Shown here: one piece after another, positions 1 through 11,391 of the stretch | How the letters are laid out: every line of letters starts with the position of its first letter | Position numbering within the stretch: the first letter of the stretch is position 1 | Assembly (NCBI GenBank): GCA_964035545.1 | Contig: OZ037766.1 | Span: 31,689,773 to 31,753,772 of the forward strand | Direction: 5' to 3' | Length of the DNA: 64,000 nt | From: Bugula neritina | Lineage: Eukaryota; Bryozoa; Gymnolaemata; Cheilostomatida; Bugulidae | Made by a program: the position numbers and the translations under genes | The notes under the pieces: generated by a model | What the model was told of the DNA's origin: nothing | Seen by the model: the letters and a program-made list of their open reading frames with translations, nothing else | Database searches by the model: none

Positions 1-3000
1 ATACTTGGACCAGACCTAACTAATCAACTGACTGAGCTAGTCAAGGTGAAACATTTACCATTATCCACATGTTTTTTGTTCTGGCTACATGTTCCTTGAC
101 TCCCTCAACTCCTAAAGTGATTTGTTTATGCCCAACATATTATGTATGAAGGCTTGGCCCCAGGCTCGTGAAAATCACACGAAACTCATGTGACGATTTT
201 CGTGAGTTATCCTCTCGTTATGACCAGCCACACACTCGTTGAATGAAACACATAATAGATAGTCCGTGAATGAGTCTTGCACAAGATACCAACAGCAGAA
301 AATAGCCAAATAGAGAAACGTGGTAGAAATGAAATAAGCACTGTTGCTAAAATTCTATTGACCAATCAAATGGTGCTTATCATTGATTGTGATTTTTTGT
401 TCATCGCCTTCGTTGTGTACACCCAATGAAGATGATTCCGTTTGAATTTCCTCAAATTTTCTCATACGATTGTGTTTTCGCGTCAAATAGACAATTTCAT
501 GTGATTCTCCCGAGTATGTGGTCAGGCCTTGACTGTAACTTTGACTGTAACTTTAAAATAGATTACTAGTAATCATTATTTAAAAATATCTAAATTTATT
601 TCAATTTGGTACTCTATTGTGTTATTGTAATCAATTGATAATAGATTGCATCACTAATAGTAGCTATAACAGCTATCATAATCCAGTATATAAAAAATGA
701 GTATTTCTCTTACAGTCTGACCTGTATAACATACAAGTTTTAATACACAGGGTGTAGACTACATCTTTGACAATCAAGAAGGGGTAAAGCTGCTTCAAAT
801 ACCTTCCGATATATCATTTTACACGTGTCAGTATATAAATGGAGGGGATACAGTGTCAGAAAACTACTTCCTCTATATCGTAGATTTAGGTAGGTTTTTG
901 AAAAGCTTTCATGTGGTAATTGTTTATTGAACACAATGTTTAGCAAAAATTAACATTTTTCTAATTTAGAAATGACATTTCACATTATTTAAAGTAATTT
1001 TCATGAATAATTTTAATGTTACTTCAACTCAAGTGTGGTTTGCTACCACCATGTTACATATTTGTTAGCTGCACTACCACACCCAATACTAAGTCCCGCA
1101 ACTCAACGAACTCACTATCTGGTTGGTGAAGACCTCACTATAGTGTGTTACATCCTGTTTGATGACATTGAATCTGTTGTGTACAAATACCCAGCATCCA
1201 ACTGCTCCTATAATGTCATTGATGATCTCGGCTGTGATAAGGTAGGAAAGGAATGTGTCTAAAATTGTTACTAAACAATTATCCTATTTCAAATATATAA
1301 ATAGTTCATCAGATATCAATTTATCATTCACTAAATAGTCAATTGAGATTTCAATTCTTTTTTATAATAAAAAATAGGAAGTTTACACCTTTTTAAACGT
1401 GACTGCGATTGTTTTTAGCTAGTGCATTTACACTTGTTTTAACAATTTGTCATTTTTCATTAGATAGTTCAACATGCATAAATGTAGTTATGCCTAAAAC
1501 TTTTTAGCCACGGAAATGCTTTAAACACATGATAGTACACATTTACTCTATATTTGTCAAGTTGAAGACCAAAGGGCGAATCACAATGACGCCATTGACT
1601 AAAGTCTCTCCAACCAATGTGACGTCTAGCATCATAATCCGAGACCTCCAACTCAATGACAGTGGGCTGTATACGTGTTCATATAAGATATATCAAGATA
1701 CAGAGTACAGAAGGCAAGACTCTCTGGAAATACATGTAGTAGGTAGGCTTGCAGGGAGAAATTGCCTTCATCTTGTGTATTATAGTACAGTATATAGTGT
1801 CAGGTGTGTATTATAGTACTGTATTAATAATATTATTATTATTATTCCAGCTCTACCTCCCAGCTCTAAAGGTATAGGATTTGCAACCCAAACAGTTCAG
1901 ACTGCATCTCAGTTAGTTGTTGGTGATGACTTCTACATGCACTGTCATGTGGCACGTTTTGAGTGTTTAGCTAATCAAGTGGCCATAACAGGAAGTGGTG
2001 GTGTTCGGTATACTCAAGGTCATGCTGATGCATTGTGGGCAGAGTAAGTGCTGTTTCCTGTAGATTGTGTGTTATAGAGATTTTTGACAATATTGAAAAT
2101 TTCTAAGAGTTGCGTAAGTTTTAAATAGCTACTTAATTTTTCACAGGAATGACAACTCCTACATATTGAGTGTTACTCTGACTGGCATTACGAGAAACAT
2201 GACAGGAAATCGGTATTTGTGTGGGTGTAACTCTAAAACCAGTGATGTCATGCTGACTGTACAAGGTAATCATTCTCCTGGCACCCTATTAGCTAAGTAT
2301 TTACAAAATTTTCTCAACTTTAACCTAACCTCGTGTTATTGTCTTGTTTTGGTGGCAAATTGTTACATTTCAGGTCGCATACTATAAAAAGCCTTACAAG
2401 ACTGTTAAGATGTATTACAATTTTATGTTCAGCAAAAGACAGTCTTTTTGGTGCTGTGTTATACTAAAGCTATCTTTTCAAATGCTAAAATCTTGCAACC
2501 AATAAAGTTGGTATGTGTGAATTGTAAAGTTGTTTTTAAAATAAAAATAAAAGGGTTAAATAGGTATTGCTGATGTCTGTTTATTCTTGAGGTGTTTGTA
2601 TCTGATCCATTAATGTGCTAGTTAAAACACCTCCATCAGCAGGCAAGATCAGCATTTAAAGTCTACTAACTTGTTGCGTCTAACTTTTTATAGCAAATAT
2701 ATATAAATCTATTTTACCTTCTTGTAGAGTTCGTGAGGCCTTTCTGGGCACTAAAATCTGATGCAATGATAAATGTAACAGTCGGAGATACGGAAACTTT
2801 CACCTGTCAAGCAGTTGGACAGCCTTTGCCGGAGGTCACGTGGTATAAAGATAATAAGAGGATACTGAATGACAGTAATACAGTGGTACTTGGTAGAAAT
2901 AATCATAGGTAAGTACTACAGTGTTACTTGGTAGAAATAATCATAGGTAAGTATTGCAGTAGTACTTAGTAAAAATGATCGTAGGTAAGTATTACAGTGT

Positions 3001-3845
3001 CACTCGGTAAAAATAGTCATAGGTAAGTAAAAGTAGGTGTATTTACACGTAAGTACAGCAGTACGTGCTAACCTGAACCTAGTTTTTGCTTTCCCTTGCT
3101 TACGCAATAAGATAACTATATGCTATATTTAGCCAACAAGACATTAGGAAACTGAAAATCAAAACACAAAGGTGATTAAGCTAGGCTCATCTTTTTGACT
3201 TAGATTTACATCAACATTTTATATTCTCCATACTGTTACAGTCTGACCATCATAGTTTGTCCAAGTTGTCTGCCCTTTCTTTTGCTCTACTCACTCCACA
3301 CTGTTACAGTCTGACCATCTACAAGGCTACACTTGAAGACTCGGGTTCTTATAGCTGTGTTGGTACGACAAGGCGCAGTCTCCCTATTTATAATAACTTT
3401 ACTCTCACTGTCGCTGGTTAGTATATAACATACTTTGACCTATATATTAATATGAACATTGACCTATATATTGATATTTACACTGACCTATATATTAGTA
3501 TCATGTACACTGACCTATATATTGATATGTACACTGACCTATATATCGATATGTATATTGACCTATATATCACTTATGTACATTGACCTTTATTCTTTAA
3601 TAACTATGTTTAAAGCTACTACTGTATTCCTCAATGCAGTGACTTAAACATCATGTATATACTTGTCTGTAAATTATTTAGCCAAGACAGCCAAGTTAAA
3701 GGATGTGGGGATAGCTATGATTGCAGTGTTGGTTCCGGCAGTGATATTCATCGTCATAGCAACCATTGTTTGTGTCATTCACCGAAGAAGGCGGACAAGG
3801 GAGGAAGTTCCACTGGAAAGACTGAGTACTAATCAAAATCTATAA
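1..3845 (+). CDS. VEGFR-like Ig-domain receptor without kinase (copy A, 5' partial)
   Basis: Exons seen: 1-45, 751-889, 1069-1241, 1562-1742, 1851-2043, 2147-2265, 2728-2908, 3310-3416, 3682-3845 (1302 bases, 433 residues plus stop in the window; the 5' end lies outside). Paired exons encode four Ig domains. By alignment with copies B and C these are D2, D3, D6 and D7; D4 and D5 are absent. D7 shows the Ig signature CQAVGQPLPEVTWYKD, and its second half ends DSGSYSC. The last exon encodes a hydrophobic helix (about residues VGIAMIAVLVPAVIFIVIA), a basic stop-transfer HRRRRTR and a 22-residue tail ending NQNL, then a stop. No kinase exon follows in the next 7.5 kb. Inference: a membrane-anchored ligand-binding decoy or co-receptor. 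A truncated duplicate that is still spliced is the alternative. The helix exon is unrelated to those of B and C. Confidence 0.8.
2881..3032 (+). repeat. 38-bp minisatellite spanning the D7 donor of copy A (4 units)
   Basis: Four back-to-back 38-bp units start at 2881, 2919, 2957 and 2995. The first unit is mostly exon and contains the real donor (CATAG|GTAAGT after 2908). Each later unit repeats about 28 bases of exon end plus AG|GTAAGT. Reading past the first donor meets TAA at once, so the later donors would not give a longer open exon. Confidence 0.9.
3226..3319 (+). repeat. Duplicated acceptor before the second D7 exon of copy A
   Basis: A 26-base segment containing TGTTACAG|TCTGACCATC occurs at 3226-3251 and, with one mismatch, at 3294-3319. 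The second copy is the functional junction (exon starts 3310) because only it continues into the D7 coding sequence. The first is a decoy acceptor 68 bases upstream. Confidence 0.85.
3436..3590 (+). repeat. 24-bp intronic minisatellite (GACCTATATATTGATATGTA)
   Basis: About six degenerate units of roughly 24 bp lie in the intron between the D7 and membrane exons of copy A, starting 19 bases after the donor. They carry no coding signal. Confidence 0.8.
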
Positions 3846-4176
3846 TACGTTTGCTGGTCACAATATTATAGTTATATTTTATGTAATATCTTTTCTATAC
3901 CTAGAATCTATTGCTGGGAAATAGAGTTTTAATTTATATAAACTATATATTGGTTCAAAATCACTAGTTTCGTAATCTAGTATTAATCGATATTTTTTTA
4001 AATCAACTTATAATTTTATTTTGGTAGTTTATTTATCTGTAAAACTATTTTTCCATCACAGTTGATCACAACATTTATTTTAATCTTTATATTTAAAAAT
4101 AATTACCAATAATTTATTGAAGTTGGCAAAGTTTTTCTATTGATTATGTTTTGCTTATGTTTGATGGATTTCCAAG

Positions 4177-4182
4177 AATAAA
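4177..4182 (+). terminator. Possible poly(A) signal AATAAA for copy A
   Basis: AATAAA lies 332 bases after the copy A stop codon in an AT-rich 3' region. It is the first canonical hexamer noticed downstream. No cleavage site can be seen. Confidence 0.35.
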
Positions 4183-4380
4183 AAACAAGATAACAAGTTC
4201 AGATGCTGCCAGAAAAGTCATCACAATACTCCAAGCTTGCGAGAGTGCTCAGCACACTGCTTTCTGCATTGGAGCATTGTATGATTTGTAGCCATGGGGA
4301 GGTAACTCAGCAACCTATTGGCTGTTGCTAGAAAACAGCCCGTTTGTTCAAATGGTGCAGAAAAGTGAAGCCTAATATGC

Positions 4381-4437
4381 GTTGCTAGTTGGTGGTTGCG
4401 TTGCTAGTTGGTGGTTGTGTTGCTAGTTGGTGGTTTC
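4381..4437 (+). repeat. 19-bp tandem repeat, 3 units
   Basis: GTTGCTAGTTGGTGGTTGC is repeated three times with small changes, in intergenic DNA. Confidence 0.85.
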
Positions 4438-5715
4438 TAGACCTGTATATATAAATCTTTTCTGTGGTATATTTACTAGTTGCCCCCTCTTTATTTTTGT
4501 AGTTTTAGGAAAGATAATTGATGTGAATTTCAAATTTTGCATGATTTTACAGCTAGGTGAGCACTAATATATTGATGGTATTATAGTAGTTTGCTATAGA
4601 ATTAGTTGTTTAGATGCTATAATAGTATTTTGTCAACTAGAAGTTATGCCCCTTTAATAATTTACTAATAAAAGAATGGTGTTAGTACGCAAGTGTTTTA
4701 CCGACATCTGCAAAATCCGTATCAAATTCAACAAAACTTAATAGCATTTTGTAAATTCAATTTTGGTGCTTGCAGTTGGAAGAGAAACCACGCTCCCCTC
4801 TCTCACCAAGAAATCAGGCAAGCTAGTATAATAGCACTGAGCATTGCTAACTTAATTTTCAGCTGTTACATTAAAAACAAAGGGGTTTCTATAATTGCTG
4901 TAATTTGATCTGCCTAAAATAGAATACATTATATTTCATTTTAGTGTGCCTGTCTTTGTTCATGTTTGGAATAATGCCTGATTTGTTTATTGAACTTTTT
5001 AGTCAATGACTTTAGAAGTTGCATAATGATTGCTATTCTGAAATTGACATGATGCTTTCATGGGTTGAATAAATTTATTTATTTAAGTATAAACTACTGG
5101 TAGGGATCATAGTTAATTAATTTACAGAATTTATTGCTGAGTAGGTACTCAGTTCTGTCTTCGCTATGAATCTTTTTTAGATATTTTTATGTCAATAGTT
5201 TCAGGCACTAATTGTGTACACCCTTCACTGGTTTCAATTAAAAACTCCTTTTGTACTTTTAGCTCTTCTATGTCTTTTCATTTCATTTTTTTGTTCATAT
5301 ACTATTTCTGTGAGATCAGCAGTCAATCTCTAAGTCACTTTACAGCTGCCCTGGATAACTATTTCTTACCATTATGGATAAAGAATAAAATAATTTGGTT
5401 TGAAAGTTATTCTGACCAGATGATGACGAGAAGTAGTTATATTTTATCAGCTTGCAGACCAAAAGGTATTTCCTGAAAATATGCTGAGCTGTGCTAAGAA
5501 ATTCTGACATGTGAAAACTGGGTTTATAGAGGCCTGCTAGATCTATGCTTCCATTAACTGAGGACTCATGTTAAAAATGATAAATAATAAACACGTTAAT
5601 TTATTGTTGCAATATTTTAAAAGCTATATATTTGAAAAACTAGAAGTTATCCCCACAATGTTACCTAACTTTAGCTTGTACCAAAATAGCATACATTATG
5701 TTACTGTGCTATTAC

Positions 5716-5877
5716 TAACTAGCTTTAGTAGCACAACTTCCTGTGTTTGGAGCCATTTCCAAAGGAAACACACCAACACTACCAGCAACTTCTGGCATCG
5801 GCCCTGTTGTCCCATCTCTCTTCACTTTCTTCTTATGAGTCTTCCGCAGGCGGTAGGGGGTGAGATCGTGACTGAAG
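5716..5877 (-). other. Exon-like open stretch, unrecognised
   Basis: On the minus strand this GC-richer stretch follows an acceptor-like TTTTTATCAG and stays open for about 53 codons, with protein-like composition (LTPYRLRKTHKKKVKRDG, then PEVAGSVGVFPLEMAPN). No clear donor and no family match were found. It may be an exon of an unrecognised minus-strand gene or a relic. Confidence 0.2.
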
Positions 5878-6482
5878 CTGATAAAAATAGAGTGACACTG
5901 AGTGCTATGACCTGCTGGTACAAGCTATACTAACACAAGTTGGCAGGCTTCAGCAGGTGCTAGTAAATCAGCTGAACATAAAGCCAAATGTTCTCATTGC
6001 ACATTAATTATTCGCTCAGCCACCTGGCAAGTTTCCAATTCAGTATAACAATATTCAACAAACTGATGCGTGAACAGTTTTTTTAATTAAAGATGTCTTT
6101 GCACTTGCAAATGCTAATTACTATAATTTCAATGCTATTTATTAGTATTTTATTAAATGATTATTTTTTTAAATAAAGCAATGACTTTAGTTAATCAGCT
6201 TTTGTTTAAATTGTCTAATTTTGTGTCCCTGGAACTTTTTTCTCTGTTTCAAAGTAGTAGGCCTAAAACCTCCTAATAACAGATTGCATTGTTATCAGAT
6301 GTATGTAGAAAGACTACCGTTATCACCTGTTTTTAGCTCTATATCATTATACTATATGTAATAACTGCATATACCACAACCTAGTAGTTGTCTTTTCTAT
6401 GTAAATATGTTATGATTTCCCAGCATATATATGTATAGAGTATACACGGCTCTTGGGAGTTGCTTCCCAACGTCACAGACAC

Positions 6483-6559
6483 CCTGCTTCCTTTTTAAAC
6501 TCATTCTGGGACATCAAGGTTGATACCAACAAGGAATTATCTTCTCTCTCTTTTGTTCC
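6483..6559 (-). other. Second exon-like open stretch, unrecognised
   Basis: On the minus strand this 77-base stretch lies between GTATAGCAG and GCAGG|GTGTCT and reads as DNSLLVSTLMSQNEFKKEA. It lies upstream, in minus orientation, of the stretch at 5716-5877, so the two could belong to one gene. No family was recognised. Confidence 0.15.
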
Positions 6560-8129
6560 CTGCTATACTTACTTATCTCTGTTATACTTACTTATTTTAA
6601 GCAATATCATCTGTCATCATGCAGATGTTTTTGCTGAAATGTAGTATTCACTGATTGCAATATTGCATGATGTTTACTGGCCAATATGTTGCATATAGGT
6701 GATTATCCTTTTCCACATGACACAAAACCCAACGGTGTATAGCTGTCTCTTATAGAGTTTGGGTCATGCGACATAACTTATTCGATGTTGCTGCATTCGT
6801 CCCACTGGTCACCAGTTAGTAATGTACTGGTACCAACTCTTGGTTTAGTTATGATATCTCAACCTTCTTCTTTAGGATTTTATTTACCTGTTTCCTCATA
6901 TTCTAAGAATTTCTATATATAATATCAAGCTATGTAGCTTTGCTGTGTAACCTTAGTATTACATTATCACAAATGTGTTTACAGCATGCTTGTCTCATGA
7001 CTCTGTACCAATTTATTCCGACATGTTTTGGCTGCCTGTCATTGAATTTCATCATTCAAAAAATTATTTCTAATTTTAATTTGCAACTGTTTAGTGTCTT
7101 AGTTTGGTGAGTTTTTACTGTGTTGCAAAAACTTCAAATTTGTTTTGTTCCAATAATACCTTCAATACGAGCTCCCAATCTATTTATATCTGCATTTTTT
7201 TACTGCTTCACCACTACCTCTATGCTAACAATGTATCAGCAACTGATGCTTAACACTCATATATTTCTAGACACATTTACACTGTAACTGGAGAAATTTG
7301 CTATAATATTGCTGTTGCTGCCATGATGATGATATACTCCATATGTATGATCCATTGGCAAGCAGCAGTAGAAAAGAAAGAATATAAATGTAGAGTGGGA
7401 AACTCTCACTGCTTGTATCAATGTTTGTCTTCCTTTACAATATTATTTATAAACATATATTATAGCATACTATCAACACAAGGGCTTTGTATGAGTGCAA
7501 ACTAGGGTTCTGCTACTTAATACACAGCAGGTACTAAAACCTTATGCTCTACCATCATATTATTGTTACTGTAACTTTTTATTTGTTAGCTTTCGGAGCA
7601 GATGTTTTGGGGAAATGCCAGCTGATGTATTCCCTAAGAGTTAGAATTAGAGTAGCACATTACATACACTGGTGACTGTTTACTTATGATCTGTTAAACG
7701 TGTGTACCACCACCTTAATGCTTTGGCTTTGATGTTATGTTTTTAGAATAGTCTTTCATAATCATCAATTTGGGAAAAGTAAGCACAGTTTTGCAGTGCA
7801 GTGCAGGAGAGAGCAATTATTTCTTGTTGTCATTATTATCTTCTTTATTATTCTTTATTCAGTGTTAGCAAACCAAAAATACTCAGCAAACTTTTTACCT
7901 GTCTAGCCAAGTAACTGCTCACCTCTTATTACGCAATAACAAAGCTTCTCAATAATTAACTACTTTTAATTCAATTTACAACCAATAAAAATCTCATTAT
8001 TGGTAACATGCAGTTTTCGATGTTGGATGCATTTTTCATACAATTGTTGATTATTGTTTTGAATACTTTTAAAGTGTAGCATTGTCCTACAAATCTAATT
8101 CTAAATTGCTTCATTTATTGACATTAGAG

Positions 8130-8489
8130 AATAGTGATAGTCCGAATAGAAGACCAACAGTAGCTGCGCGTGCACGACTTGATTTCGTAAGTACAGTCAA
8201 CCTCTAAACCTCATCAACATTACAGTCAAAGTCTCAAACTCAACACCTGACACTACCAGCATAGCATTGACTTTAGCATGTGATTCAGTCAGTCCCCAGC
8301 ATGTTTTCCATTTTACAACGCAGCTGATAATAGCAACGTACACATAGACACAAGTTTTGTCACCACTTCTCTTTACCAAATCTAGTGCACGTCTGAATGA
8401 TAAAACTTCATGTACTAACATCTGGGGAAATAATCACAGAGCAGAAATTCAACTCACTAAAGATGAAGGTGCTTTATCTCTGCACTGGT
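8130..8489 (+). pseudogene. Decayed protein-like fragment, possibly integrin-alpha thigh region
   Basis: Three plus-strand blocks look coding but are broken by stops and frame changes. The first reads SPNRRPTVAARARLDFVS. The second contains NLINITVKVSNSTPDT and SIALTLACDSVSPQ. The third, SPLLFTKSSARLNDKTSC, ends near CACTG|GTAAGT at 8489. The order RPxVxxxAxL, then Cys-containing strands, then LLFxxSSAxL resembles the start of integrin-alpha thigh domains. That resemblance is from memory and weak. The in-frame stop after ATYT argues for a relic. Confidence 0.25.
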
Positions 8490-9643
8490 AAGTTCTGTTA
8501 ACTTATAGAAATAATATGAATAAATGGAAGGATAAAGCTCAAATATACATGTTTTAGTTCGTTTAGTGGTTTGGTAAGCTACATTGACTGAGCTTTGCTT
8601 GCTGATGACTAAAGTTACAGAGGGTTCCCACTAACATATACTGTTTCCCCAACACTTGTTATACTGAGATTTTTCTTCTGAGTTTGTCTAAAAGTTGTTT
8701 TCATTTTATCGCCAACTGAGTGGAACAACTTCTGCTTCAATTTATGGCGCTTACTTTTACTGTAACTGCAACTGTATAGCTGTACTTGCAACCATAACCA
8801 TACTGTTTTAACCACTGAACTGAAACTATAAGGATTATAGTTCAATGGTTTTAACCGATTTTAGATAAAAATGGCACAGGTAATAATGGCACAAATGGAT
8901 AAGTAGGTAATAATGGCATACTGATGTTAAATTTTTCCAAACTCCAAATTCAGCCGTCCCACTTGAAATTTAAACTTTTCATCCGAACACTAATATTGAA
9001 AAGTGCTAATTTCAATTACTTTGCCACTTGTGTCATTTTTACCATTGCAAGATAATGGTCCCCAAAGTATAACCAATAAGTGTACATAAAAGCAACTTAA
9101 ACTGAAATTTCATAATTAATGCCTTTATAATGCTTAACCATATACTTGCAATAAGTCCATTTATTAGATGCATGTGTGACTTGGTTTGTAGTAATAGTGG
9201 GAGGAGTGAGGGAGGGAGTCCAGTTGGGTGACCACAAGTTGGTTTCAAAATATATTAGCCACATTTTCAAATAGCCCAGCCTTCACGTACCACATGGGCA
9301 TGCCTTGAGTGGCAGTGGCAGATGTGAAATCGCCAAATACTCTACCTAATTGCTGGTTTTGTTGTGATTAATTCGACCAACAACAGGAGTTGAAGTGTAA
9401 AGTGTTCAAACATGCTTTTAGTTTGACTGTGTGCTAAAAACTTTTATTGGATTTTTTTAACCAATGAATGTCATTTAAAGATGAGTTAAAGCATAAATCA
9501 GAGCTTTGGTTGTGTGGGGAAACTACAATGACTCATTTGTTACTTTAGGAGACAAGTTCAATCATAGCTAGCTTTATTATGAACATATTTGGTTAGTTTT
9601 AATAAAATATGGTTGAATATTTTCTTGGTCTCTTGTAGTTTCT

Positions 9644-9659
9644 CCCCCCCCCCCCCCCC
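9644..9659 (+). repeat. C16 homopolymer
   Basis: Sixteen consecutive C in AT-rich intergenic DNA. The length may be unreliable in sequencing. Confidence 0.9.
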
Positions 9660-10132
9660 AAGAGTCAATATTTAAATAAAGTTAACAACTATCTCGGCTG
9701 AATGGTCGGAAAATATATAAGGCTTTTTATTAAATTTATCTAAAATTTGTAGCCTAATGTTTCATGTTTTTGTAAATTAAAACCGAACACATAATAGCAG
9801 TTAGAAAAGCTTGTAATGCTATTTCTAAGTAGCTATTGAGTCAAGTATATAGTATTTAGTAAAACAAACTGGATTACTTCCGCATTGATACATAATGAAA
9901 ACATGCTTTCGAACAGATTTGAAGCAATGTCTTTTAATTACTTGAGTAAATGCGTACATTGTAGTTGAAGTATCACAGGAAATCTATTGTAGGTATATAA
10001 TTTATCCAGCTAAATTTAAAATAAATATGTGCTGAGAAACGGGTGTTGCATGCTTCAAGTCATCTTCAAGCATTTTAAATTCAAACGAGTCACAAACAGT
10101 GAAATTTAGTAAATATTTTAATTTATAGCACT

Positions 10133-10282
10133 AGCAAATGGCACCTAGCAATTGGCAAATAGCAATTAGTAACTAAAAGCTAGCAACTGGCAATTAGCAA
10201 TTGGCAACTGGCAACTAGCAGCTAGCAACTAGCAATTAACTAACAACTAGCAACTTGCAACTAGCAATTGGCAATTGGCAAA
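10133..10282 (+). repeat. Degenerate AGCAATTGGCAA-type minisatellite
   Basis: About 150 bases are made of variants of AGCAA(T/C)TGGCAA and AGCAACTAGCAA. No gene is associated with it. Confidence 0.75.
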
Positions 10283-11391
10283 CCGAAAAGCTTTCCTATA
10301 CACAAGTATCTTTACTCACTGCAAAAAACTAGAGATCATTTGTGTTGCTGTTACCCAGTTACCTAGCTGTGTATTTTAATATAACTAATGATAATATAAT
10401 TATCCAGTATTGCCTGTTACAAGAGGAAGTTTTAGCTAGAGTTAGAGCAAAGGTGGTGCAAAAAGTGACCAGTGTCAAACAGGTTCTATTATGCTGCCAG
10501 CCATTCGGTTTCTTGAATTAGGCTTGTTTATCTACGTTTTCTTATATTCATTTTAAAGCAAAGAAAATGCAGAGTTGAAAAATAAAAAACAGTGCGTGAT
10601 GCCAAGACCCTATGGCCTAATGCAAACATCACATAACTTCTTGTCATATGACTGGCTACAAAGGTTTATGGAAATACTATTGGTTTACATCCAAAACTTA
10701 TATATATCGGGTTTAGAAATGCTACAATGTACTTTATTTAAAGCTGCACTCAATACCTCATAACAATCACCCAACTTACTTATCAATTAATCAATCTATT
10801 AATAAATATTTGAAAAGCTATAATATCAACAAAATTCAGAAACTGTCATTAAGTCTTTGCCAAAGTTATTTAAACAACCAGACTTGATGGGTTGAATAAC
10901 CTAAGTGTGCTGGAATAATATTTATTGTTTCAAATTATTCTGAGTTTAGAGGTACTGTTATAAACACTTCACATGATGTTAGGAATACCATTCTCTAAGA
11001 TAACAACATAAAATACACCTGGCTGTTGGTACAAACTGTATATAGCTATAGGCACAAGTCTATAAAATGTCTAAATAAATTGCTTGAACTAAATGAAGTA
11101 CCAGCTAAGCTTTCTATAGACAAGTATGCTAAATACTTCAGCTATTTGAAGCTTTTACTTACAGTAATTTAACTTCACTTAATAAAATATTAACTATGAG
11201 AATTTTACAACATAAATAGAAGTTTTTCAATCATATTTTATGCATTTCAACTGGTTTTTGAGAAATAGGCTGGGAAATTGTCGTACACTACGATTAGTGA
11301 TAATTGCTTCCCATTAAGTGAGATGCTTTTCTATTAGCTACTCTCTATAAGAAATTGTATTAATTACTACTCTTATGTTGATTGGTTGTAG

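Larger units (their letters stand above)
3846..11391. other. Intergenic gap between receptor copies A and B
   Basis: About 7.5 kb with no convincing complete gene. It holds a possible poly(A) signal for copy A, a 19-bp triplicate at 4381-4437, two weak minus-strand exon-like stretches (5716-5877, 6483-6559), a decayed protein-like fragment (8130-8489), a C16 homopolymer at 9644-9659 and a degenerate AGCAATTGGCAA-type repeat at 10133-10282. The first (signal peptide) exon of copy B should lie here but was not recognised. Confidence 0.6.

Noticed and set aside
5568-5933. 121-residue plus-strand frame
   Set aside because: Composition is unlike a protein and no splice or family support; the opposite strand is more protein-like.
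8615-8845. 76-residue minus-strand frame
   Set aside because: No recognisable domain or splice context.
10491-10556. Short frame MLPAIRFLELGLFIYVFLYS as a missing signal peptide for copy B
   Set aside because: It looks like a leader but no usable phase-1 donor follows before its stop.
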